DNA of 64,000 nucleotides from Cannabis sativa (lineage: Eukaryota > Streptophyta > Magnoliopsida > Rosales > Cannabaceae), in NCBI RefSeq assembly GCF_029168945.1, contig NC_083604.1, forward strand, positions 45,689,686 to 45,753,685, in the 5' to 3' direction. Below, in pieces: positions 33,955 to 47,118 of the stretch. The notes under the pieces were generated by a model. That model searched no databases. It had not been told where the DNA came from and was given only the letters and a program-made list of their open reading frames with translations. Position numbers and translations under genes: made by a program. The first letter of the stretch is position 1, and each line of letters begins with the position of its first letter.

Positions 33955-35318
33955 GGGAATCGGTCTGCCTGTTGGGGGAATTTCCAGAACCCTAGTTTTG
34001 GCCAATTTTGAGGTATTTAGGGTATTGCCATGAGGTTTATCGATAGGGAAACTTTTAGTTTCAAGTTTAAGTCCCAGAAAGTGATTTAGCGAGTCACTCA
34101 TCTGTGTTGCGATTATTGTGATTAGGGCATCCATCTAGCACGTGATTTCCGTTCAGGTCGGCCAGCACACTTGAATTCGGAAAACAGGTAAGAACTGTGT
34201 ATAATGTATGATGTGATAATCTGAATGTGTGTATATGTGTTTATATATGCATGCTTGAATTATGTTAAGCACTACCAACACTTGTATGAATAAGTTATAG
34301 AGTGCATTGGTATAGTGATTATTGTGGTTGTGAGTACGATACAGTGATACCAACACGGGCACGGGAAAATACTAAGGTGTGTGGTACATCACTCAGTATT
34401 ACTCAGTGTTCGGGGTAAACCCTACCAACACTTGTACAGTGAGGTACAATGTGTATGTGGTATAGTGGTTGTACCCTGGTATTGAACGTTCATACTCATC
34501 TGTTAAGCTCTGTAAATAGGTGTATGGGCGCCTATTTACAGGTCGGAAATTATATGGTATGTTATATGCATTTCTTACTGAGTCTGTTGACTCACACTTC
34601 CATGTGTAGGTAAAGGAAAGGCGAAGGCTGAACAAGAATGAACCTGAGCTCGGGTGAGATTGTACATGTCAAGCAGCGCGACCTGGAGTGTTCGGTCTCG
34701 AGACATCTGGGAGTTATATTTTGAAAGTCGCTGTGCGACCTGGAAATGGTGTATTTTGAAATGTATATTTTAGAAAGTAAATTCTACAAATTTTGAAAAC
34801 GGGATCCCAGAATTTGTAAATATTATATTATATTACAAAGTTTAGTATTTAAAGCAAAAGTTTTAATTTGACACGTTTTTCAAGAAATTTCTTTGATTAG
34901 CAAAGATTGCATAACAACTGAAAAAGCACTGTAGCGTGCCTTAGCATTAGGGCGTTACAGTTAGACTATGTCTACTTTGTGAATTTTCACTAAGCAAGGG
35001 CGAAATTGTAAAGAAAAGATATTCTAGGTTTATTTATTAATTAAGAGACTTTATATGTCTAATTAATAAATATATTAAATGACAATATTATTTAATAATT
35101 AATTTTTAGTTATTAAATAATTAGAATTGGCATTTAAATGGTTGAATTTGAAAATTGGCATTTTTGAGAAAATCAGATGCAGGAATGATAAAACAGCAAA
35201 ATTGCATAAGTGAGGCACATTATCCAAGCCCATGGCCGGCCATACTTTATGGGTTTTATCATTTATTTTTTCATTATTTTAATGCCAAATAATTCTAACC
35301 TAAACCTAGGTGGTTACC

Positions 35319-35327
35319 TATAAATAG
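35319..35327 (+). promoter_or_regulatory. Copia LTR TATA box
   Basis: TATAAATAG in the LTR, followed by a pyrimidine-rich leader and preceded by the conserved TAATGCCAAATAATTCTAACC block. The same box is at 43674-43682, 54706-54714, 62920-62928 and about 63952 in the other plus-strand LTRs. Confidence 0.75.
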
Positions 35328-36221
35328 ATAGTGATGGCTCTCATTCACACTTAACTTCTGTCAGATGAAAACTGAGCCTCTATCTTTTCTCTATAGGCCG
35401 AACCTCTACCCTTCTCTTTTCTTTTCTAAATTTTTGAAATCCTTGAGTGAATGAGTGAGTGCCCACACACATCAAGTGGTATCTCAATCATAGTGTGTAA
35501 GACTGTGGAAAACCATCCAACAAGAAGGAGAATCAGCATCAAAGGAAGGAGAGAAAGAGATCCAGGTTCAGATATTGATAATGATCTACTATAGAAAGGA
35601 ATCAAGGGCTAGATATCTGAACGGAAGGAGTCATTATATTCCGCTGCACCCAATGTAAGGTTTCCTAAACTTTATATGTGTTTATTTCATTGTTTTAGAA
35701 TTCATTTTAGGATGTTAATGAAACATACTTGTTAGTAAATCTAGATCCTGGTAAAATATATCCAACAACTGGTCTCAGAGCCATGGTAATGATTTACTTT
35801 CATGAAATATGAATTAAAACGATGTTATGTGTTGATTTGGATGGTTTCATGTGGTTTATGTGCTTATTTGATGATAGTTTAGAAATCGTAATATATGTTA
35901 CTGAAATATTTTTATTTCGATCTGGAATTATTTTTTCTGGAAAGTAGACGAAAAATTAATAAATTTAGGCTTTTACAGAACCTAATTTGGATTTTTTATG
36001 AATTAGTTATGATTTTTTGAATTTGAATGAAAATATCGGGATTCGAATGCACACACGCGCGCGCACACGCCTTGGACACGCTCGGACGCGCACGGCCATT
36101 CAGACAGAAATGACCGAGTTTTCTCAGACATGCCCTGTCTGAACAGGCTGCATGCGCCGAGCTTCTTCGGTCAAGAAGGCTGCGTGCAGTCTTGTTCTCG
36201 CCCACGTCCTGCTCTCCGCGC

Positions 36222-36252
36222 GCGCAGGGGTATGCATTGCATACCCCTGTGC
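36222..36252. other. Leader hairpin in copia element
   Basis: CAGGGGTATGCA (36225-36236) and TGCATACCCCTG (36238-36249) form a 12-bp perfect stem around one base, extendable by three more pairs if a G-T is allowed. A hairpin with the same GGTATGC/GCATACC core but different outer pairs is at 46631-46657. Confidence 0.75.
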
Positions 36253-36967
36253 CTCAAACTTGTGTTCTTCATAACTTTTGATTCAAAAATCGTTTTTCAT
36301 TGAAACAAAAGTCAAATTTTGGTAGAATTTTGTGTAGAAGCTAAATTTTCAATTAAAAATCTAATTTTCAGAATAAAATTAATTTTTATTAATTTTTTAA
36401 TTAATTAAAATTAGTTTCTGATATTAGTAGGCTTTAAATTTTGAAAATTTGATTTCTCACAAAGGAGCCTTATGGTTATTTTTGAAATTTTTAGATTATT
36501 TTATTTATTTTAATTATAAGATCAGATATTTTTTTAAAAAAAAAATTTAAATGATCTTACTTTGATATTAAAATATTATCTTTTTAAAATAATCTTGTAC
36601 TAATTTTAAAATTTGCTAACCATATCATATCTTTTTTCAAATTTGTTATTTTCAAAATATATTTTATTAATTAAAATTATAAGATTAGGAATATGTTAGG
36701 TTTAACCTTTTATCTTATTAGATATTTTTTAAAAAAATTATATTTTGGAAAAAATAACATGAAATTTGAAAAATTAGTTAGTTTAGTTTGAATAGATATT
36801 TTAGGGTTTCAAACCATAAATTTTCAAACTTATTATTATTATTTTTTTTTTAAATATTCTAACCATATAAAATATCTTATTTTTCAATTAGTTTGTTTAT
36901 GTAATATTTAAATTTATTAAATTATAAGACTCAGAATATAATAAAATATCTAAATTTAAAATTCAAG

Positions 36968-37019
36968 ATATTATATTATATTATATTATATTATATTATA
37001 TTATATTATATTATATTAT
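36968..37019. repeat. (TTATA)n microsatellite
   Basis: About ten uninterrupted 5-bp units in the copia leader. Confidence 0.95.
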
Positions 37020-39265
37020 TAGAAATTTTAAATAAATTTAAATTTTGAATAAACTTGATATTTGAAAAATTGGTTAGATATTTTTATTTTTTTGTTAGAA
37101 TTTAAGAAATTTAGGAGTTCGTAGAATTTTGAATTTTTTCAAATATTCTCTAACAATCTAAATTTGAATTCTAGTTAAGATATTTATTTTATTTTAAATT
37201 TTAAAATTGAGATATTTTAGCTTACTTTCCAGATATTCCAGATCAGTTATTTGTTTGTATTGTTTGATTATATTATTATGTATTCAATTTTTTTTTACAA
37301 ACCTATTATTTATTTGATCTAAATTGCTATGATTAACTTGTTGACAGATCCAATGATCTGATTTTAATCATAGTCCAATTGTCAATAGATCTTATAAATA
37401 ATTTGTAAGAGGTAAATTTTGCAATTTCTTTCATCTGTGTAAACCTAGTAACATGATAAGGCCCATCCAAATCTTTTGACTTGTGTGAGCCTATATGTTT
37501 GCTATTGGGCTTAGATGCATATAGGAAGCCCATTTAAGTTTTGCTAAGTAAATGGACTAGGTTGCTAAAATAAATTTTGACATAAGTAAATTTATTTAGG
37601 CCCAATTAGATTTCGGCTTATTCAATGAATAACAATTGTTTATTTAAAGGTTAAATTCCTCTCTTTTGGGCCTTGTGTGAGAGTTGGGGGCCAATAGAAG
37701 TGGGTACGACATACTGAACCCAGCTCCCCCTCACATGAACTACCCAATTGTGAAGGCCCATTTGCCTTATTTAAATAATTGTATTAGGTTAATTATATTA
37801 GTCTAACCTAATTAAAATTGAATTAGCAACATAATTAACTTTTAAAATATATGAAATTTATTTTTTCATTTAATATTTTAAAGTTAATTTTAGAAAAACA
37901 CTTAGTAAATGAAATTATTCTAGATAGTTATTTCTAGAACTAGTTATTTTTTCTAATATATAATTAGGAAAATATCATAGATTGTGAAATTAATTATTTA
38001 ATAATTAATTTTGGTACAATCTAAGTTAAGTATATTTTTCCTAGTATTAAACTAGAATTAATAATTAAGTCTTCTCTTTACTTAATTATTTATTTCTTGA
38101 ATTTAATACATTTAATTAAATTGAAAATTTAAATATTTAAGTTGATTTTTCATCATGATACTTAAATATTATTATTTTCATGTTATTTAATTAAAATTGA
38201 AAATTATTTTAAGTTTGAAATCTTATTTAATATAACTTAAATTTGAATAATTTTCAAAATATATTTTATTTTATTTTATTAATCTTTTTCCACAATTTCG
38301 AAATTGCATTTCTTAAATGCAAAATTTCGAATTTTATTTGAAAAATAGATTAAAGTTGTAAATTATTTATTTTAATTTTGGACCAACTTAAATCAATGAT
38401 TTTTTTTCATTTAATGATTAATTAAAATAAATGAAGTAAAATATATTTAATTAAAAAATGAATTAATTAGTCAATGAAAGTCTAAATAGATATTACCTGT
38501 TTTGCTTGAAGTATTTTTCTAGTGTATTTAATTAAATAGAAAATTAATATTTAAGTTGATTTCCATCATGATACTTAAATATTTTAAATTTTTCTTATAT
38601 ATTTAATTAAATAGGAAAATTATATTTTTTGTTGTAAATTAATTTTATTAATTAATTTTGGGCCAACATTAAATTAGAATAATTTTTCCATACTTTAGTT
38701 TTATTTTATTTTAAAATATTTTTTCAAAAATAGTATTCTTAAATACTTCAATTTTTCGAAATGCAATGTATATTTTAGAAAATTAAATTTGAGTTGTAAA
38801 TTAATTTAAATTAATTTTGTAACAACTTAAATTGAATATTTTTCTAAATATTTATTGGAAATTATTACTAAGATGGAAATAATTCATGTTATTTCCATAT
38901 CCATCTAAGTAAAATTTATAAATATTAAATTAAAATTTATATTTAGAATTTTTCATTCTAAATTGGAAATTTTAATTAAATAAATATATATATATTTAAA
39001 ATAAATATTAGAAGAAAATACACTTTAAATAATGAGCTTTATTATTAGGACATTCGATCTCCATTTTTGGTTTTACATAGCTTTTGTTTTAGTGAGTAAT
39101 CCTCCCTAATGGAGGAACGTTCATTAGCAAGTTAGCACCGTTTAATCTCGAAAGATAAGTAGCTTTGTAAGTGTTTTATACGGTATGGATCACCCTAATG
39201 GTGGCGAATGTATTTGACTTACAAAATATGAAAACAATGGTGGAAGCTCATAAGATAGAATAGCC

Positions 39266-39398
39266 TTGACTCTCGCCTAAACGGGACAACGCTGGATTCC
39301 AATCTTGATCGAATAAAAGGTTGCTAGAATATTTAACATTTTAGATGAGCTGACAACTCTATTCAATGGATGGTAGCTTTGACTCTCGCCTAAACGGG
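39266..39398 (+). other. Duplicated copia leader motif
   Basis: TTGACTCTCGCCTAAACGGG occurs at 39266-39285 and again at 39379-39398, 113 bp apart. A decayed third copy (TTGACTCTCGCTAA) is at 39767. The pair recurs with the same spacing in the sister element at 58475 and 58588, upstream of gag. Confidence 0.85.
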
Positions 39399-40249
39399 AC
39401 ACTGATATCAGTTTGTTGAAGACCTTGGAAATTATTTAGGATTGTATGTTTTAGTATTTTCACTTGTCATTCCTACTTGCTATATGTTTAACAATTTCTG
39501 AATTGTGTATGAATTTATATTGAACCATGTTATTTTCTGTTATTAAATTGTAGTTTAATTTCGAATCTTCATTGTTGGTCTAACTTGGTTTGTTTTTCTA
39601 ATGAGATAAATCCCTAATGGATTTTCACCATTAGACATACATAATAGTGTTAGATCTCGAAAGATAAATATTGTATATGCAACATCTAGCTGTTCATCAA
39701 TTGATGACACCTTAGACTAGTATTTTTTACAATATGAAACAAGAAGATTGTATAAATAAGATTACTTTGACTCTCGCTAATCGAAGCATCGTTGGATTCT
39801 TATTTATAAACGAAATTATCCTAATTCCTCTTAGCTTATTCATTTCGAATTAGCTCAATAACATATCATTGGATGAATGGTCTATATATCATTTCATGTC
39901 ATTCTATTTTTTCTCTTCAGAAATTAAATGACGCATATGATTATAATCCCGAAATTCTATTCCACAATGATATAAGTCCTCAATCTTAGAAATCTCCTAC
40001 TTGTATGGGCAAAGCTGACTTAGAGTTTAAATTAATAGTGGTGGTCCAGAAAGAATTACTCATTATATTTGGTATAAATTTAAGTCTTTGACTTTAATTT
40101 TAGATTCCAAACAGAAATTTTCTTATATTTCTAATTCCAGGATACAATACAGTTACACTTTCACAAGTGTTTAATAACCATTTTCTATCAATGGATTCAA
40201 ACTGTATGGAATATGAGTTTAGTATTCTGTGACCAGGATCCACTTGCAA

Positions 40250-42180
40250 TATTCTAAGAACTCTTTGATGTAACTAAATCTAAGTCATCAAAACGACACA
40301 ACCACATTTTTATTAATCTATGGCATTTGTATCTTGTTCATAGTGGTTTTGACAAGATCAATCTCTGCAAAGAGTTAATATGCCTATATCCACTGAAAGT
40401 AAGTTCATCTCATTCACAGATGGATGTACATTCAGGGGTGGATATGAGTTTTTCGTTGCATTCTTAAAACGATCACTCTAGATTATACCTCATGCAAAGA
40501 AATTTGAAATGTTTGAAAAATTTCTGATTTCTAGCAATGGTGGAACACCATTAAGGTAAGTGGTTAAAGATCTTGCGAACTGATAGGGGTGGAGAAATAG
40601 TTAGTAGATATGCAGTTCAAAGATCATTAATTTGATTTTTGAATTATATCCAAACTTACCTCCCCAGAAATTTTGATTTGCATATTGATGATTAGTTATT
40701 AGTCGTTGCCTAAGTCTTTCTATGGTAATACAATTTCAGAATGATGTAATGGTTGTATACTTAATGTAAATCATTACTAGATTCATGGATGACCTAATCG
40801 AATTCTTAAGAAAAGCTAGAACTGTTAACCATGGTTTGCATGTTTGTTAGCTATTCTAAGTGATTAGGGGTGGACCATCCCATAGTCAATAGATAAGAAA
40901 GTGTTTGTTTAAACAAATACTACTTTTCTAAGAAAATGATTAAGTCTGAAAATAAAGTAGAGAATAAAGGAGATATTTTTCTTGATTCCAAAAGTATTCT
41001 ATCATCTTATTTGACATATGATGATCCCACTGCCTCTGTTGTCTTGTCACAACCAAAGAGGTCAATACCATTTAGTTTTCTTAGAAAGAATTCACGGTAC
41101 CTTGTCGTAGTGGGAGAGTTTCTAGGAACTCACCTTCTTATGACTTGGAAGACACTAGTGATTAAAATCCATTGTGAGTTTAAACAAGTAATGGATTGTC
41201 AAGATAAGAAACTAAGAAGAAAAGCCAAGAGAAGTATGGTTTAATCCATTCACAGGGAGTAACCTAATTTTTTCTATTACAAGGACATAAAAGGAAACTT
41301 TCGTTAATAAGTCTATTAAATGGACTTAACAAAAATTCATATTCCTAGTATTATAGGTTTGAGTTTATCTAAACCTATGGCTTGTGGTATACCTGATAAT
41401 TACTTACTCTAATGCAAGTAACTTACTTTAGTAAGATGTTGAAGCATTTTCTTTCTAATGGCAATATATAGAATCTTCTCGACTTCTAGGAATAGATTTT
41501 ATTTATCTAAGGAAAAGTCTCAACTATTCCAGAAAAGATAAAGCCATGAAAGAATTTCTTATATCAACAGTGAGAGGTCTCAAATATGCTTTAGTATGCC
41601 TTAGACCAGACACCTGCTGTTGAGTGGTAGTAATGAGTAGGTATCAGATTAATCCAAGAGAGGAACATTGGAAGACAATCAAGTAAATCTTAAGATTAAG
41701 AAGATGAACTATATGTTAGTCAATAAGGGTTTGTTTAAAACTCTTAGACTACACCACATCAGATTTCAAGAATTGCATTTGTGTTAGAAAGTCTACTGAT
41801 AAGATGGTGATTACTCTGGGGGTGGAATACTGATTTTGGACAAGTGTAAAAACTTATCTGAAGTCTCTAGGTCTACCAGAAAGGGACTGAATGTTAAAGT
41901 TGCAGGAAAGGTACTTATTCAGTCTAAGGAAAGTTCTATACATTTGTGGCACCATTCCAAATTGCCTTAACAACTAGTGTTACTTCCTGAATAACCAAGA
42001 AGTAGTTTCCAAAGGTATATAATCCAGTATCCTAAGAGAGTAGACATATAGAGAGGAATTTCACATTATCAATGATTTTGTGATTAAGGAAGAGTAATGG
42101 TGGAGAAAAGGTTGTGTTTAATTCAACCTTTCAGATCCTATTACGAGGAGTTTACTACTACTACACTTGATTTGTATATC
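40250..42180 (+). pseudogene. Decayed copia pol (integrase to RNase H)
   Basis: Read in shifting frames, this gives a GAG-pre-integrase relic LWHLYLVHSGFDKINLCKEL (about 40318), integrase relics FTDGCTFRGGYEFFVAF (about 40415) and LRTDRGGEIVSR (40573), a reverse-transcriptase 3' relic ALVCLRPDTCC and SRYQINPREEHWK (about 41590-41680), and an RNase H relic RKSTDKMVITLGGGI (about 41785-41830). These are in the correct Ty1/copia order (integrase before reverse transcriptase) but stops and frameshifts are frequent and most of reverse transcriptase is missing. The 102-aa frame at 40936-41244 is within this decayed stretch and has no recognisable domain. Confidence 0.8.
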
Positions 42181-42238
42181 AAGGTGTTGAGATTATTTGA
42201 AATGCACATTTTGTTTTATATTAGTGCAAGTGGGAGTT

Positions 42239-44110
42239 TGTTGGGTTTTATGCCCTAAATAAAACTCATTTCAATATAATCAGATTTACTTATTAATATA
42301 GATCAGAAATAACATTTAATGTTGCATGGTTCACATGATTTATTTCATGATTATATGTACATAATGTATGAATTCTATTTAAGTCCAGAACATATCAATT
42401 TGTTAATGATTATAGTGTTGTGAACACAGTGGAATATAATCTTAATTATATGTTCGAAAGTTTATTCCTTGATTTGTCAGAACACTGGATTTAGACTGAC
42501 ATGGTATAATCAGCGATAGGTATTCTTACACCTTGGATAAGTGTTATGTCCTTTCCAGGACATTGGCAAAGTTTACCAGCATCGGATGTATGGAGTATAC
42601 ATCAGAAGGGACCGATATTGAACTTTGATTAGATATATTAGAATTTACCGTAATATCTATTCAATTCAATATCACCTGTTGATCCTAGATCAAATGATCT
42701 TAATCCTGATATGATTAGGTTCAATCTCAAGAGTGTTATTCGTGTTCTTTGATTTGTTAGTTAAGCCTACTTTTGGGTCAGGGTGATATGTACATTTTGG
42801 GAACACGGTAGTGCAATTGAGTGGGAGCGCTAACATAAATATGGAATCTATAGCTTCTATCTGGCGAATAGAAAGTAAAGGATGATTTCCTTCGAGCTTA
42901 ACCAAACAAAAATAAATGGTGGATATCTCATTTCACTTAGCTGAAATATCATTTATACGGGGTTAAGTGTTTTAAGGATAAAATACATTGTAGGGTGTAA
43001 CGGTAATTTAATCCCTTTACAGTGTAAATCATCTATATAGAGGATCATTGATAACATTAGGGTTATAACAATGGATAACTAATGACGTGTCTATATCGTG
43101 GAACATATAGAGCGTTCTATATACTGAGAGTGCAATTCTAAGTTCTATGCGTGGATTCAACGAAGAATTAAATAGTCAGTGAATTTAAGATATAAATTCT
43201 TGATCTGCTTATTGGAAGCTCAGATATATAGACCCATGGTCCCCATACTAGTTGAGACCATACTTCTTGTAAGACTTAGTTCATTGATTTTGATTAATCA
43301 ATTATAATTCTAAAGTTAGACTATGTCTACTTTGTGAATTTTCACTAAGCAAGGGCGAAATTGTAAAGAAAAGAGATTCTAGGTTTATTTATTAATTAAG
43401 AGACTTTATATGTCTAATTAATAAATATATTAAATGACAATATTATTTAATAATTAATTTTTAGTTATTAAATAATTAGAATTGACATTTAAATGGTTGA
43501 ATTTGAAAATTGGCGTTTTTGAGAAAATCAGATGCAAGAATGATAAAACAGCAAAATTGCATAAGTGAGGCCCATTATCCAAGCCCATGGCCGACCACAC
43601 TTTATGGGTTTTATCATTTATTTTTTCATTATTTTAATGCCAAATAATTCTAACCTAAACGTAGGTGGTTACCTATAAATAGATAGTGATGGCTCTCATT
43701 CACACTTAACTTCTATCAGATGAAAACTGAGCCTCTATCTTTTCTCTATAGGCCGAACCTCTTCCCTTCTCTTTTCTTCTCTAAATTTTAGAAATCCTTG
43801 AGTGAATGAGTGAGTGCCCACACAGATCAAGTGGTATCTCAATCATAGTGTGTAAGACTGTGGAAAACCATCCAACAAGAAGGAGAATCAGCATCAAAGG
43901 AAGGAGAGAAAGAGATCCAGGTTCAGATATTGATAATGCTCTGCTATAGAAAGGAATCAAGGGCTAGATATCTGAACGGAAGGAGTCATTATATTCCGCT
44001 ACACCCAATGTAAGGTTTCCTAAACTTTATATGTGTTTATTTCATTGTTTTAGAATTCATATTAGGATGTTAATAAAACATACTTGTTAGTAAATCTAGA
44101 TCCTGGTAAA
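42239..44110 (+). mobile_element. Copia 3' LTR, last bases missing
   Basis: It begins TGTTGGGTTTTATGCCC right after the polypurine tract and matches the 5' LTR at 32147-35767. It breaks at 44110 after CTAGATCCTGGTAAA, lacking only the terminal AATATATCCAACA-like dozen bases. The next base belongs to an inverted copia leader, so no target duplication can be read. A TATA box is at 43674-43682. The 71-aa minus frame at 42690-42905 is antisense to the LTR. Confidence 0.92.
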
Positions 44111-47100
44111 TATTAAGAAATTTTTTAAATATTTAAGTATTATGATAAATATCAACTTAAATATTAATTTTCTATTTAATTAAATACACTAGAAAAATAC
44201 TTCAAGTAAAAAAGATAATATCTATCTAGACTTTCATTGACTAGTTAATTCATTTTCTAATAATAATATATTTTAATTCATTTATTTTAATTAATCATTA
44301 AATGAAAAAATCATTGATTTAAGTTGATCGAAAATTAAAATAAATAATTTTCAACTTTAATCTATTTTTCAAATAAAATTTGAAATTTTTCTGCATTTAA
44401 GAAATGCAATTTCAAAATATAAAAAAATGATTAATAAAATAAAATAAAATATATATTTTGAAAATTATTCAAATTTAAGTTATTCTAAAATAAGATTTCA
44501 AACTTAAAATAATTTTCTATTAAATTAAATATCATGAAAAAAATAATATGTATGTATCAAGAATGAAATCAACTTAAATATTTAATTTTCAATTTAATTA
44601 AATGTATTAAATAAAAGAATTAAATAATCAAGTATAAAAGAAACTTAATTATTAATTCTAATTTAATACAAGGAAAAATATTCGATAATTAAGTTGGTCC
44701 AAAATTAATTAAAATAAATAATTAATTTACAACTTAAAATGTTTTCCTAATTAAATATTAGAAAATATAACTAGTACTAGAAATAACTATCTAGAATATA
44801 TTTCAATTAACTAAGTGTTTTTCTAAAATTTGAAAAAAAAATATCTAATTTAAGTTGTTATAGAAAAAATCTAAAATATCCAACTTAAATATTTTTCAAA
44901 TAAAATTTAATTAAATATCAAAAATTATGTTGTAACCACCTAATTTGAAAAATATTCCATTTTAAGTTGATGTATATTTTTTTAAAAAAAATATCAACTT
45001 AAAAAAATATCTTAAGAATCTTCAATAACAAGTTCCTAGAATTCCTCAACTTAATTTTTTAAATTCAAAAGATATTCAAATTTAAGTTGATAAATAAAAT
45101 TAGTTAAAAATAACTAATTTACAACTTAAATAGGAATATTTAATGAAATAATTAAAATAAGCTTCAGAAAGAATCTAGTTAGTTATAATTCTATATATAA
45201 TTAAATACCAGAAAAAAAAAACATATAGTTTATCTAGAAATTAATTCATTAAACTAAGTGTGTTTTTCTTAAATTAATTTCAAAATATACGAATGAAAAA
45301 TAACCTATGTGTTGCTAATCGATTAATTATGTTGCTAATCAATTTTATTATGTTAAACTAATTTAATTAACCTAGCACAGTTATCCAAATCAGGCAAATG
45401 GGCCTTCACAGTTGGGGTTGTTCATGTGATGGAGAGCTGGGTTCAGTATGTCGTACCCACTTCTATTGGCCCCCTAACTCTCACACAAGGCCCAAAAGAG
45501 AGGAATTTAACCTTAAAATGAACAACTGTTATTAATTGAATAGGCCCGAAAACTAAATGGGCCTAAATAAAATCTACCAAGGTGTGACATTCTATTTAGC
45601 AACCTAGTTCATCTAATTAAAAATCAAATGAACAACCTATATGCATCTAAACATAAAGTAAACATATAGGCTCACACAGGCACATAGATTTGGATGGATC
45701 CTATCATGTTACTAGATCATACACAGATGAAAGAAGAATGTAAAATTTACCTATTACAAATTATTCACTTGACCTATTGACAATTGAACCATGGGTTAAA
45801 ATAAGGTAATTGGATCTGTCAACAAGGTAACCATGACAATTTAGATCAAGCAATAATAGGTTTTATAAAACTTACAAATAAGCTAAAACACATACTCCTG
45901 CAACAAGTTGTATTGGATAGTTGGATGTAAGATTTATTTAATTTTAAATTAATTAATTTATTAAATAAAATTTCGAAAATGAATAAATAAATAAAAAAAA
46001 ATATATATTTTCAATTTTTAAAATATAAATTTAAATAAATAAATAAAATTTAAAATTAAACCTATAATTTTGAAAAATTAGGTTTCAACTAACCTAAATA
46101 TCATTTCCAAAAAAAAAAAAATCCTAACCATCTTTTAAATTTTATGTTATTTTATAAATTAAATATTCAATAAAATAAAATTATAATTAAATATCCTTTT
46201 CTGATTTTATAATTTAATTAAAAAAATAAATAAATTTAAAAGTTAGCAAAATATCTTATTTCTATTCAAAATTTCATGATTATAGTAATTTTATTTTAAA
46301 TTTAAATAAGTTCAAATAATTTTAAAAATAGATAATTTAAAAAATATTAATATCTGACCTTAAATTTAAAAAATAAGATAAAATAATCAAATTTAAAAAA
46401 TAAGATAAAAAATTAAGTAAAGAAGATAAATTTTTTTTACCTATTTTCAAGTTCAAATTACACTAATATCTTAAATTAATTTTAAAAAATCCAATTAATT
46501 TATTTCTGATAATTAGATTTAAAATATGAAAAGTAAAAATTAAAATACAAAACTACACAAAAAATCGGAAGTTAATTCCATGAAATAGCATGAAAAATCG
46601 AAGAAAACAAAAAAAAAAATGTGAGCTGTACGGATGGTATGCACAGCATACCATCCGCGCGCGCACAAGAGGGAGTCTGGCCGAGTCTTCGGCGCTGGAG
46701 GCTGCAAGCAGCCATTCTGCGCGCGGTGCCTAGCATTCAGACAAAGCGAGAGACACCCGTCCGAGAAAATTCGGACATCTCTTTGTCTGATGCGCGCGTG
46801 ACCGAGTGTACACTTGGATCCGCGCGCGTATGGGGTGTGACCTCCTCTGATTTTTTCGATTTTTCAAAAAATCATAACTAATTCAAATAAAATTGAAATT
46901 GAGTTTTGTAAAAAAAGTAAATTGCTTAATTTTTTCCAAACTATCCAATAAAAATAATTCTAGAAACAAAAATTTAATTATTTTTCATAAAATTTCACAA
47001 GCATCAATCAATCATCATATAACACACAGATCAACATGAAACCATCCAAATCAACACATATCATCGTTTTAATTTATATTTCATGAAAGTAAATCATTAC

Positions 47101-47118
47101 CATGGCTCTGAGGCCAGT
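44111..47118 (-). mobile_element. Inverted copia leader (5' internal region)
   Basis: In reverse complement it aligns with 35768 to about 38600 of the upstream element: the primer site (47102-47116, rc of TGGCCTCAGAGCC), the CG-rich patch (46621-46810), the GGGCCTTGTGTGAGAGTT block (45474-45492), and the end with CTTGAAGTATTTTTCTAGTG (rc near 44190). With 35768-38600 it forms an inverted repeat of about 2.9 kb separated by about 5.5 kb. It holds no coding sequence; the 86-aa plus frame at 46621-46881 is antisense to the leader. Confidence 0.87.
46631..46657. other. Leader hairpin (covarying copy)
   Basis: CGGATGGTATGC (46631-46642) and GCATACCATCCG (46646-46657) form a perfect 12-bp stem with loop ACA. 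Compared with 36225-36249 the inner GGTATGC/GCATACC is shared, while the outer base pairs differ on both sides and stay paired. Confidence 0.75.

Larger units (their letters stand above)
35768..42238 (+). mobile_element. Internal region of gag-less copia element
   Basis: The region starts with the primer site TGGTCTCAGAGCC (35770-35782) and ends with the polypurine-rich GCAAGTGGGAGT just before the 3' LTR. The first 3.6 kb is a long AT-rich leader with a CG-rich patch (36045-36255), a (TTATA)n run (36968-37019) and the repeated leader motif at 39266 and 39379. No gag frame is found where the sister element (53245-63371) has one. From about 40250 on, decayed copia pol is readable. The organisation resembles a large non-autonomous derivative (LARD-like). 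Confidence 0.85.

Noticed and set aside
40936..41244. 102-codon open frame as a gene
   Set aside because: It lies within the order of decayed copia pol relics (integrase before it, reverse-transcriptase tail after it) and shows no domain of its own.
46621..46881. 86-codon plus-strand frame in a CG-rich patch
   Set aside because: It is antisense to an inverted copia leader and overlaps its hairpin; the sister patches at 7690 and 36045 do not keep the frame.
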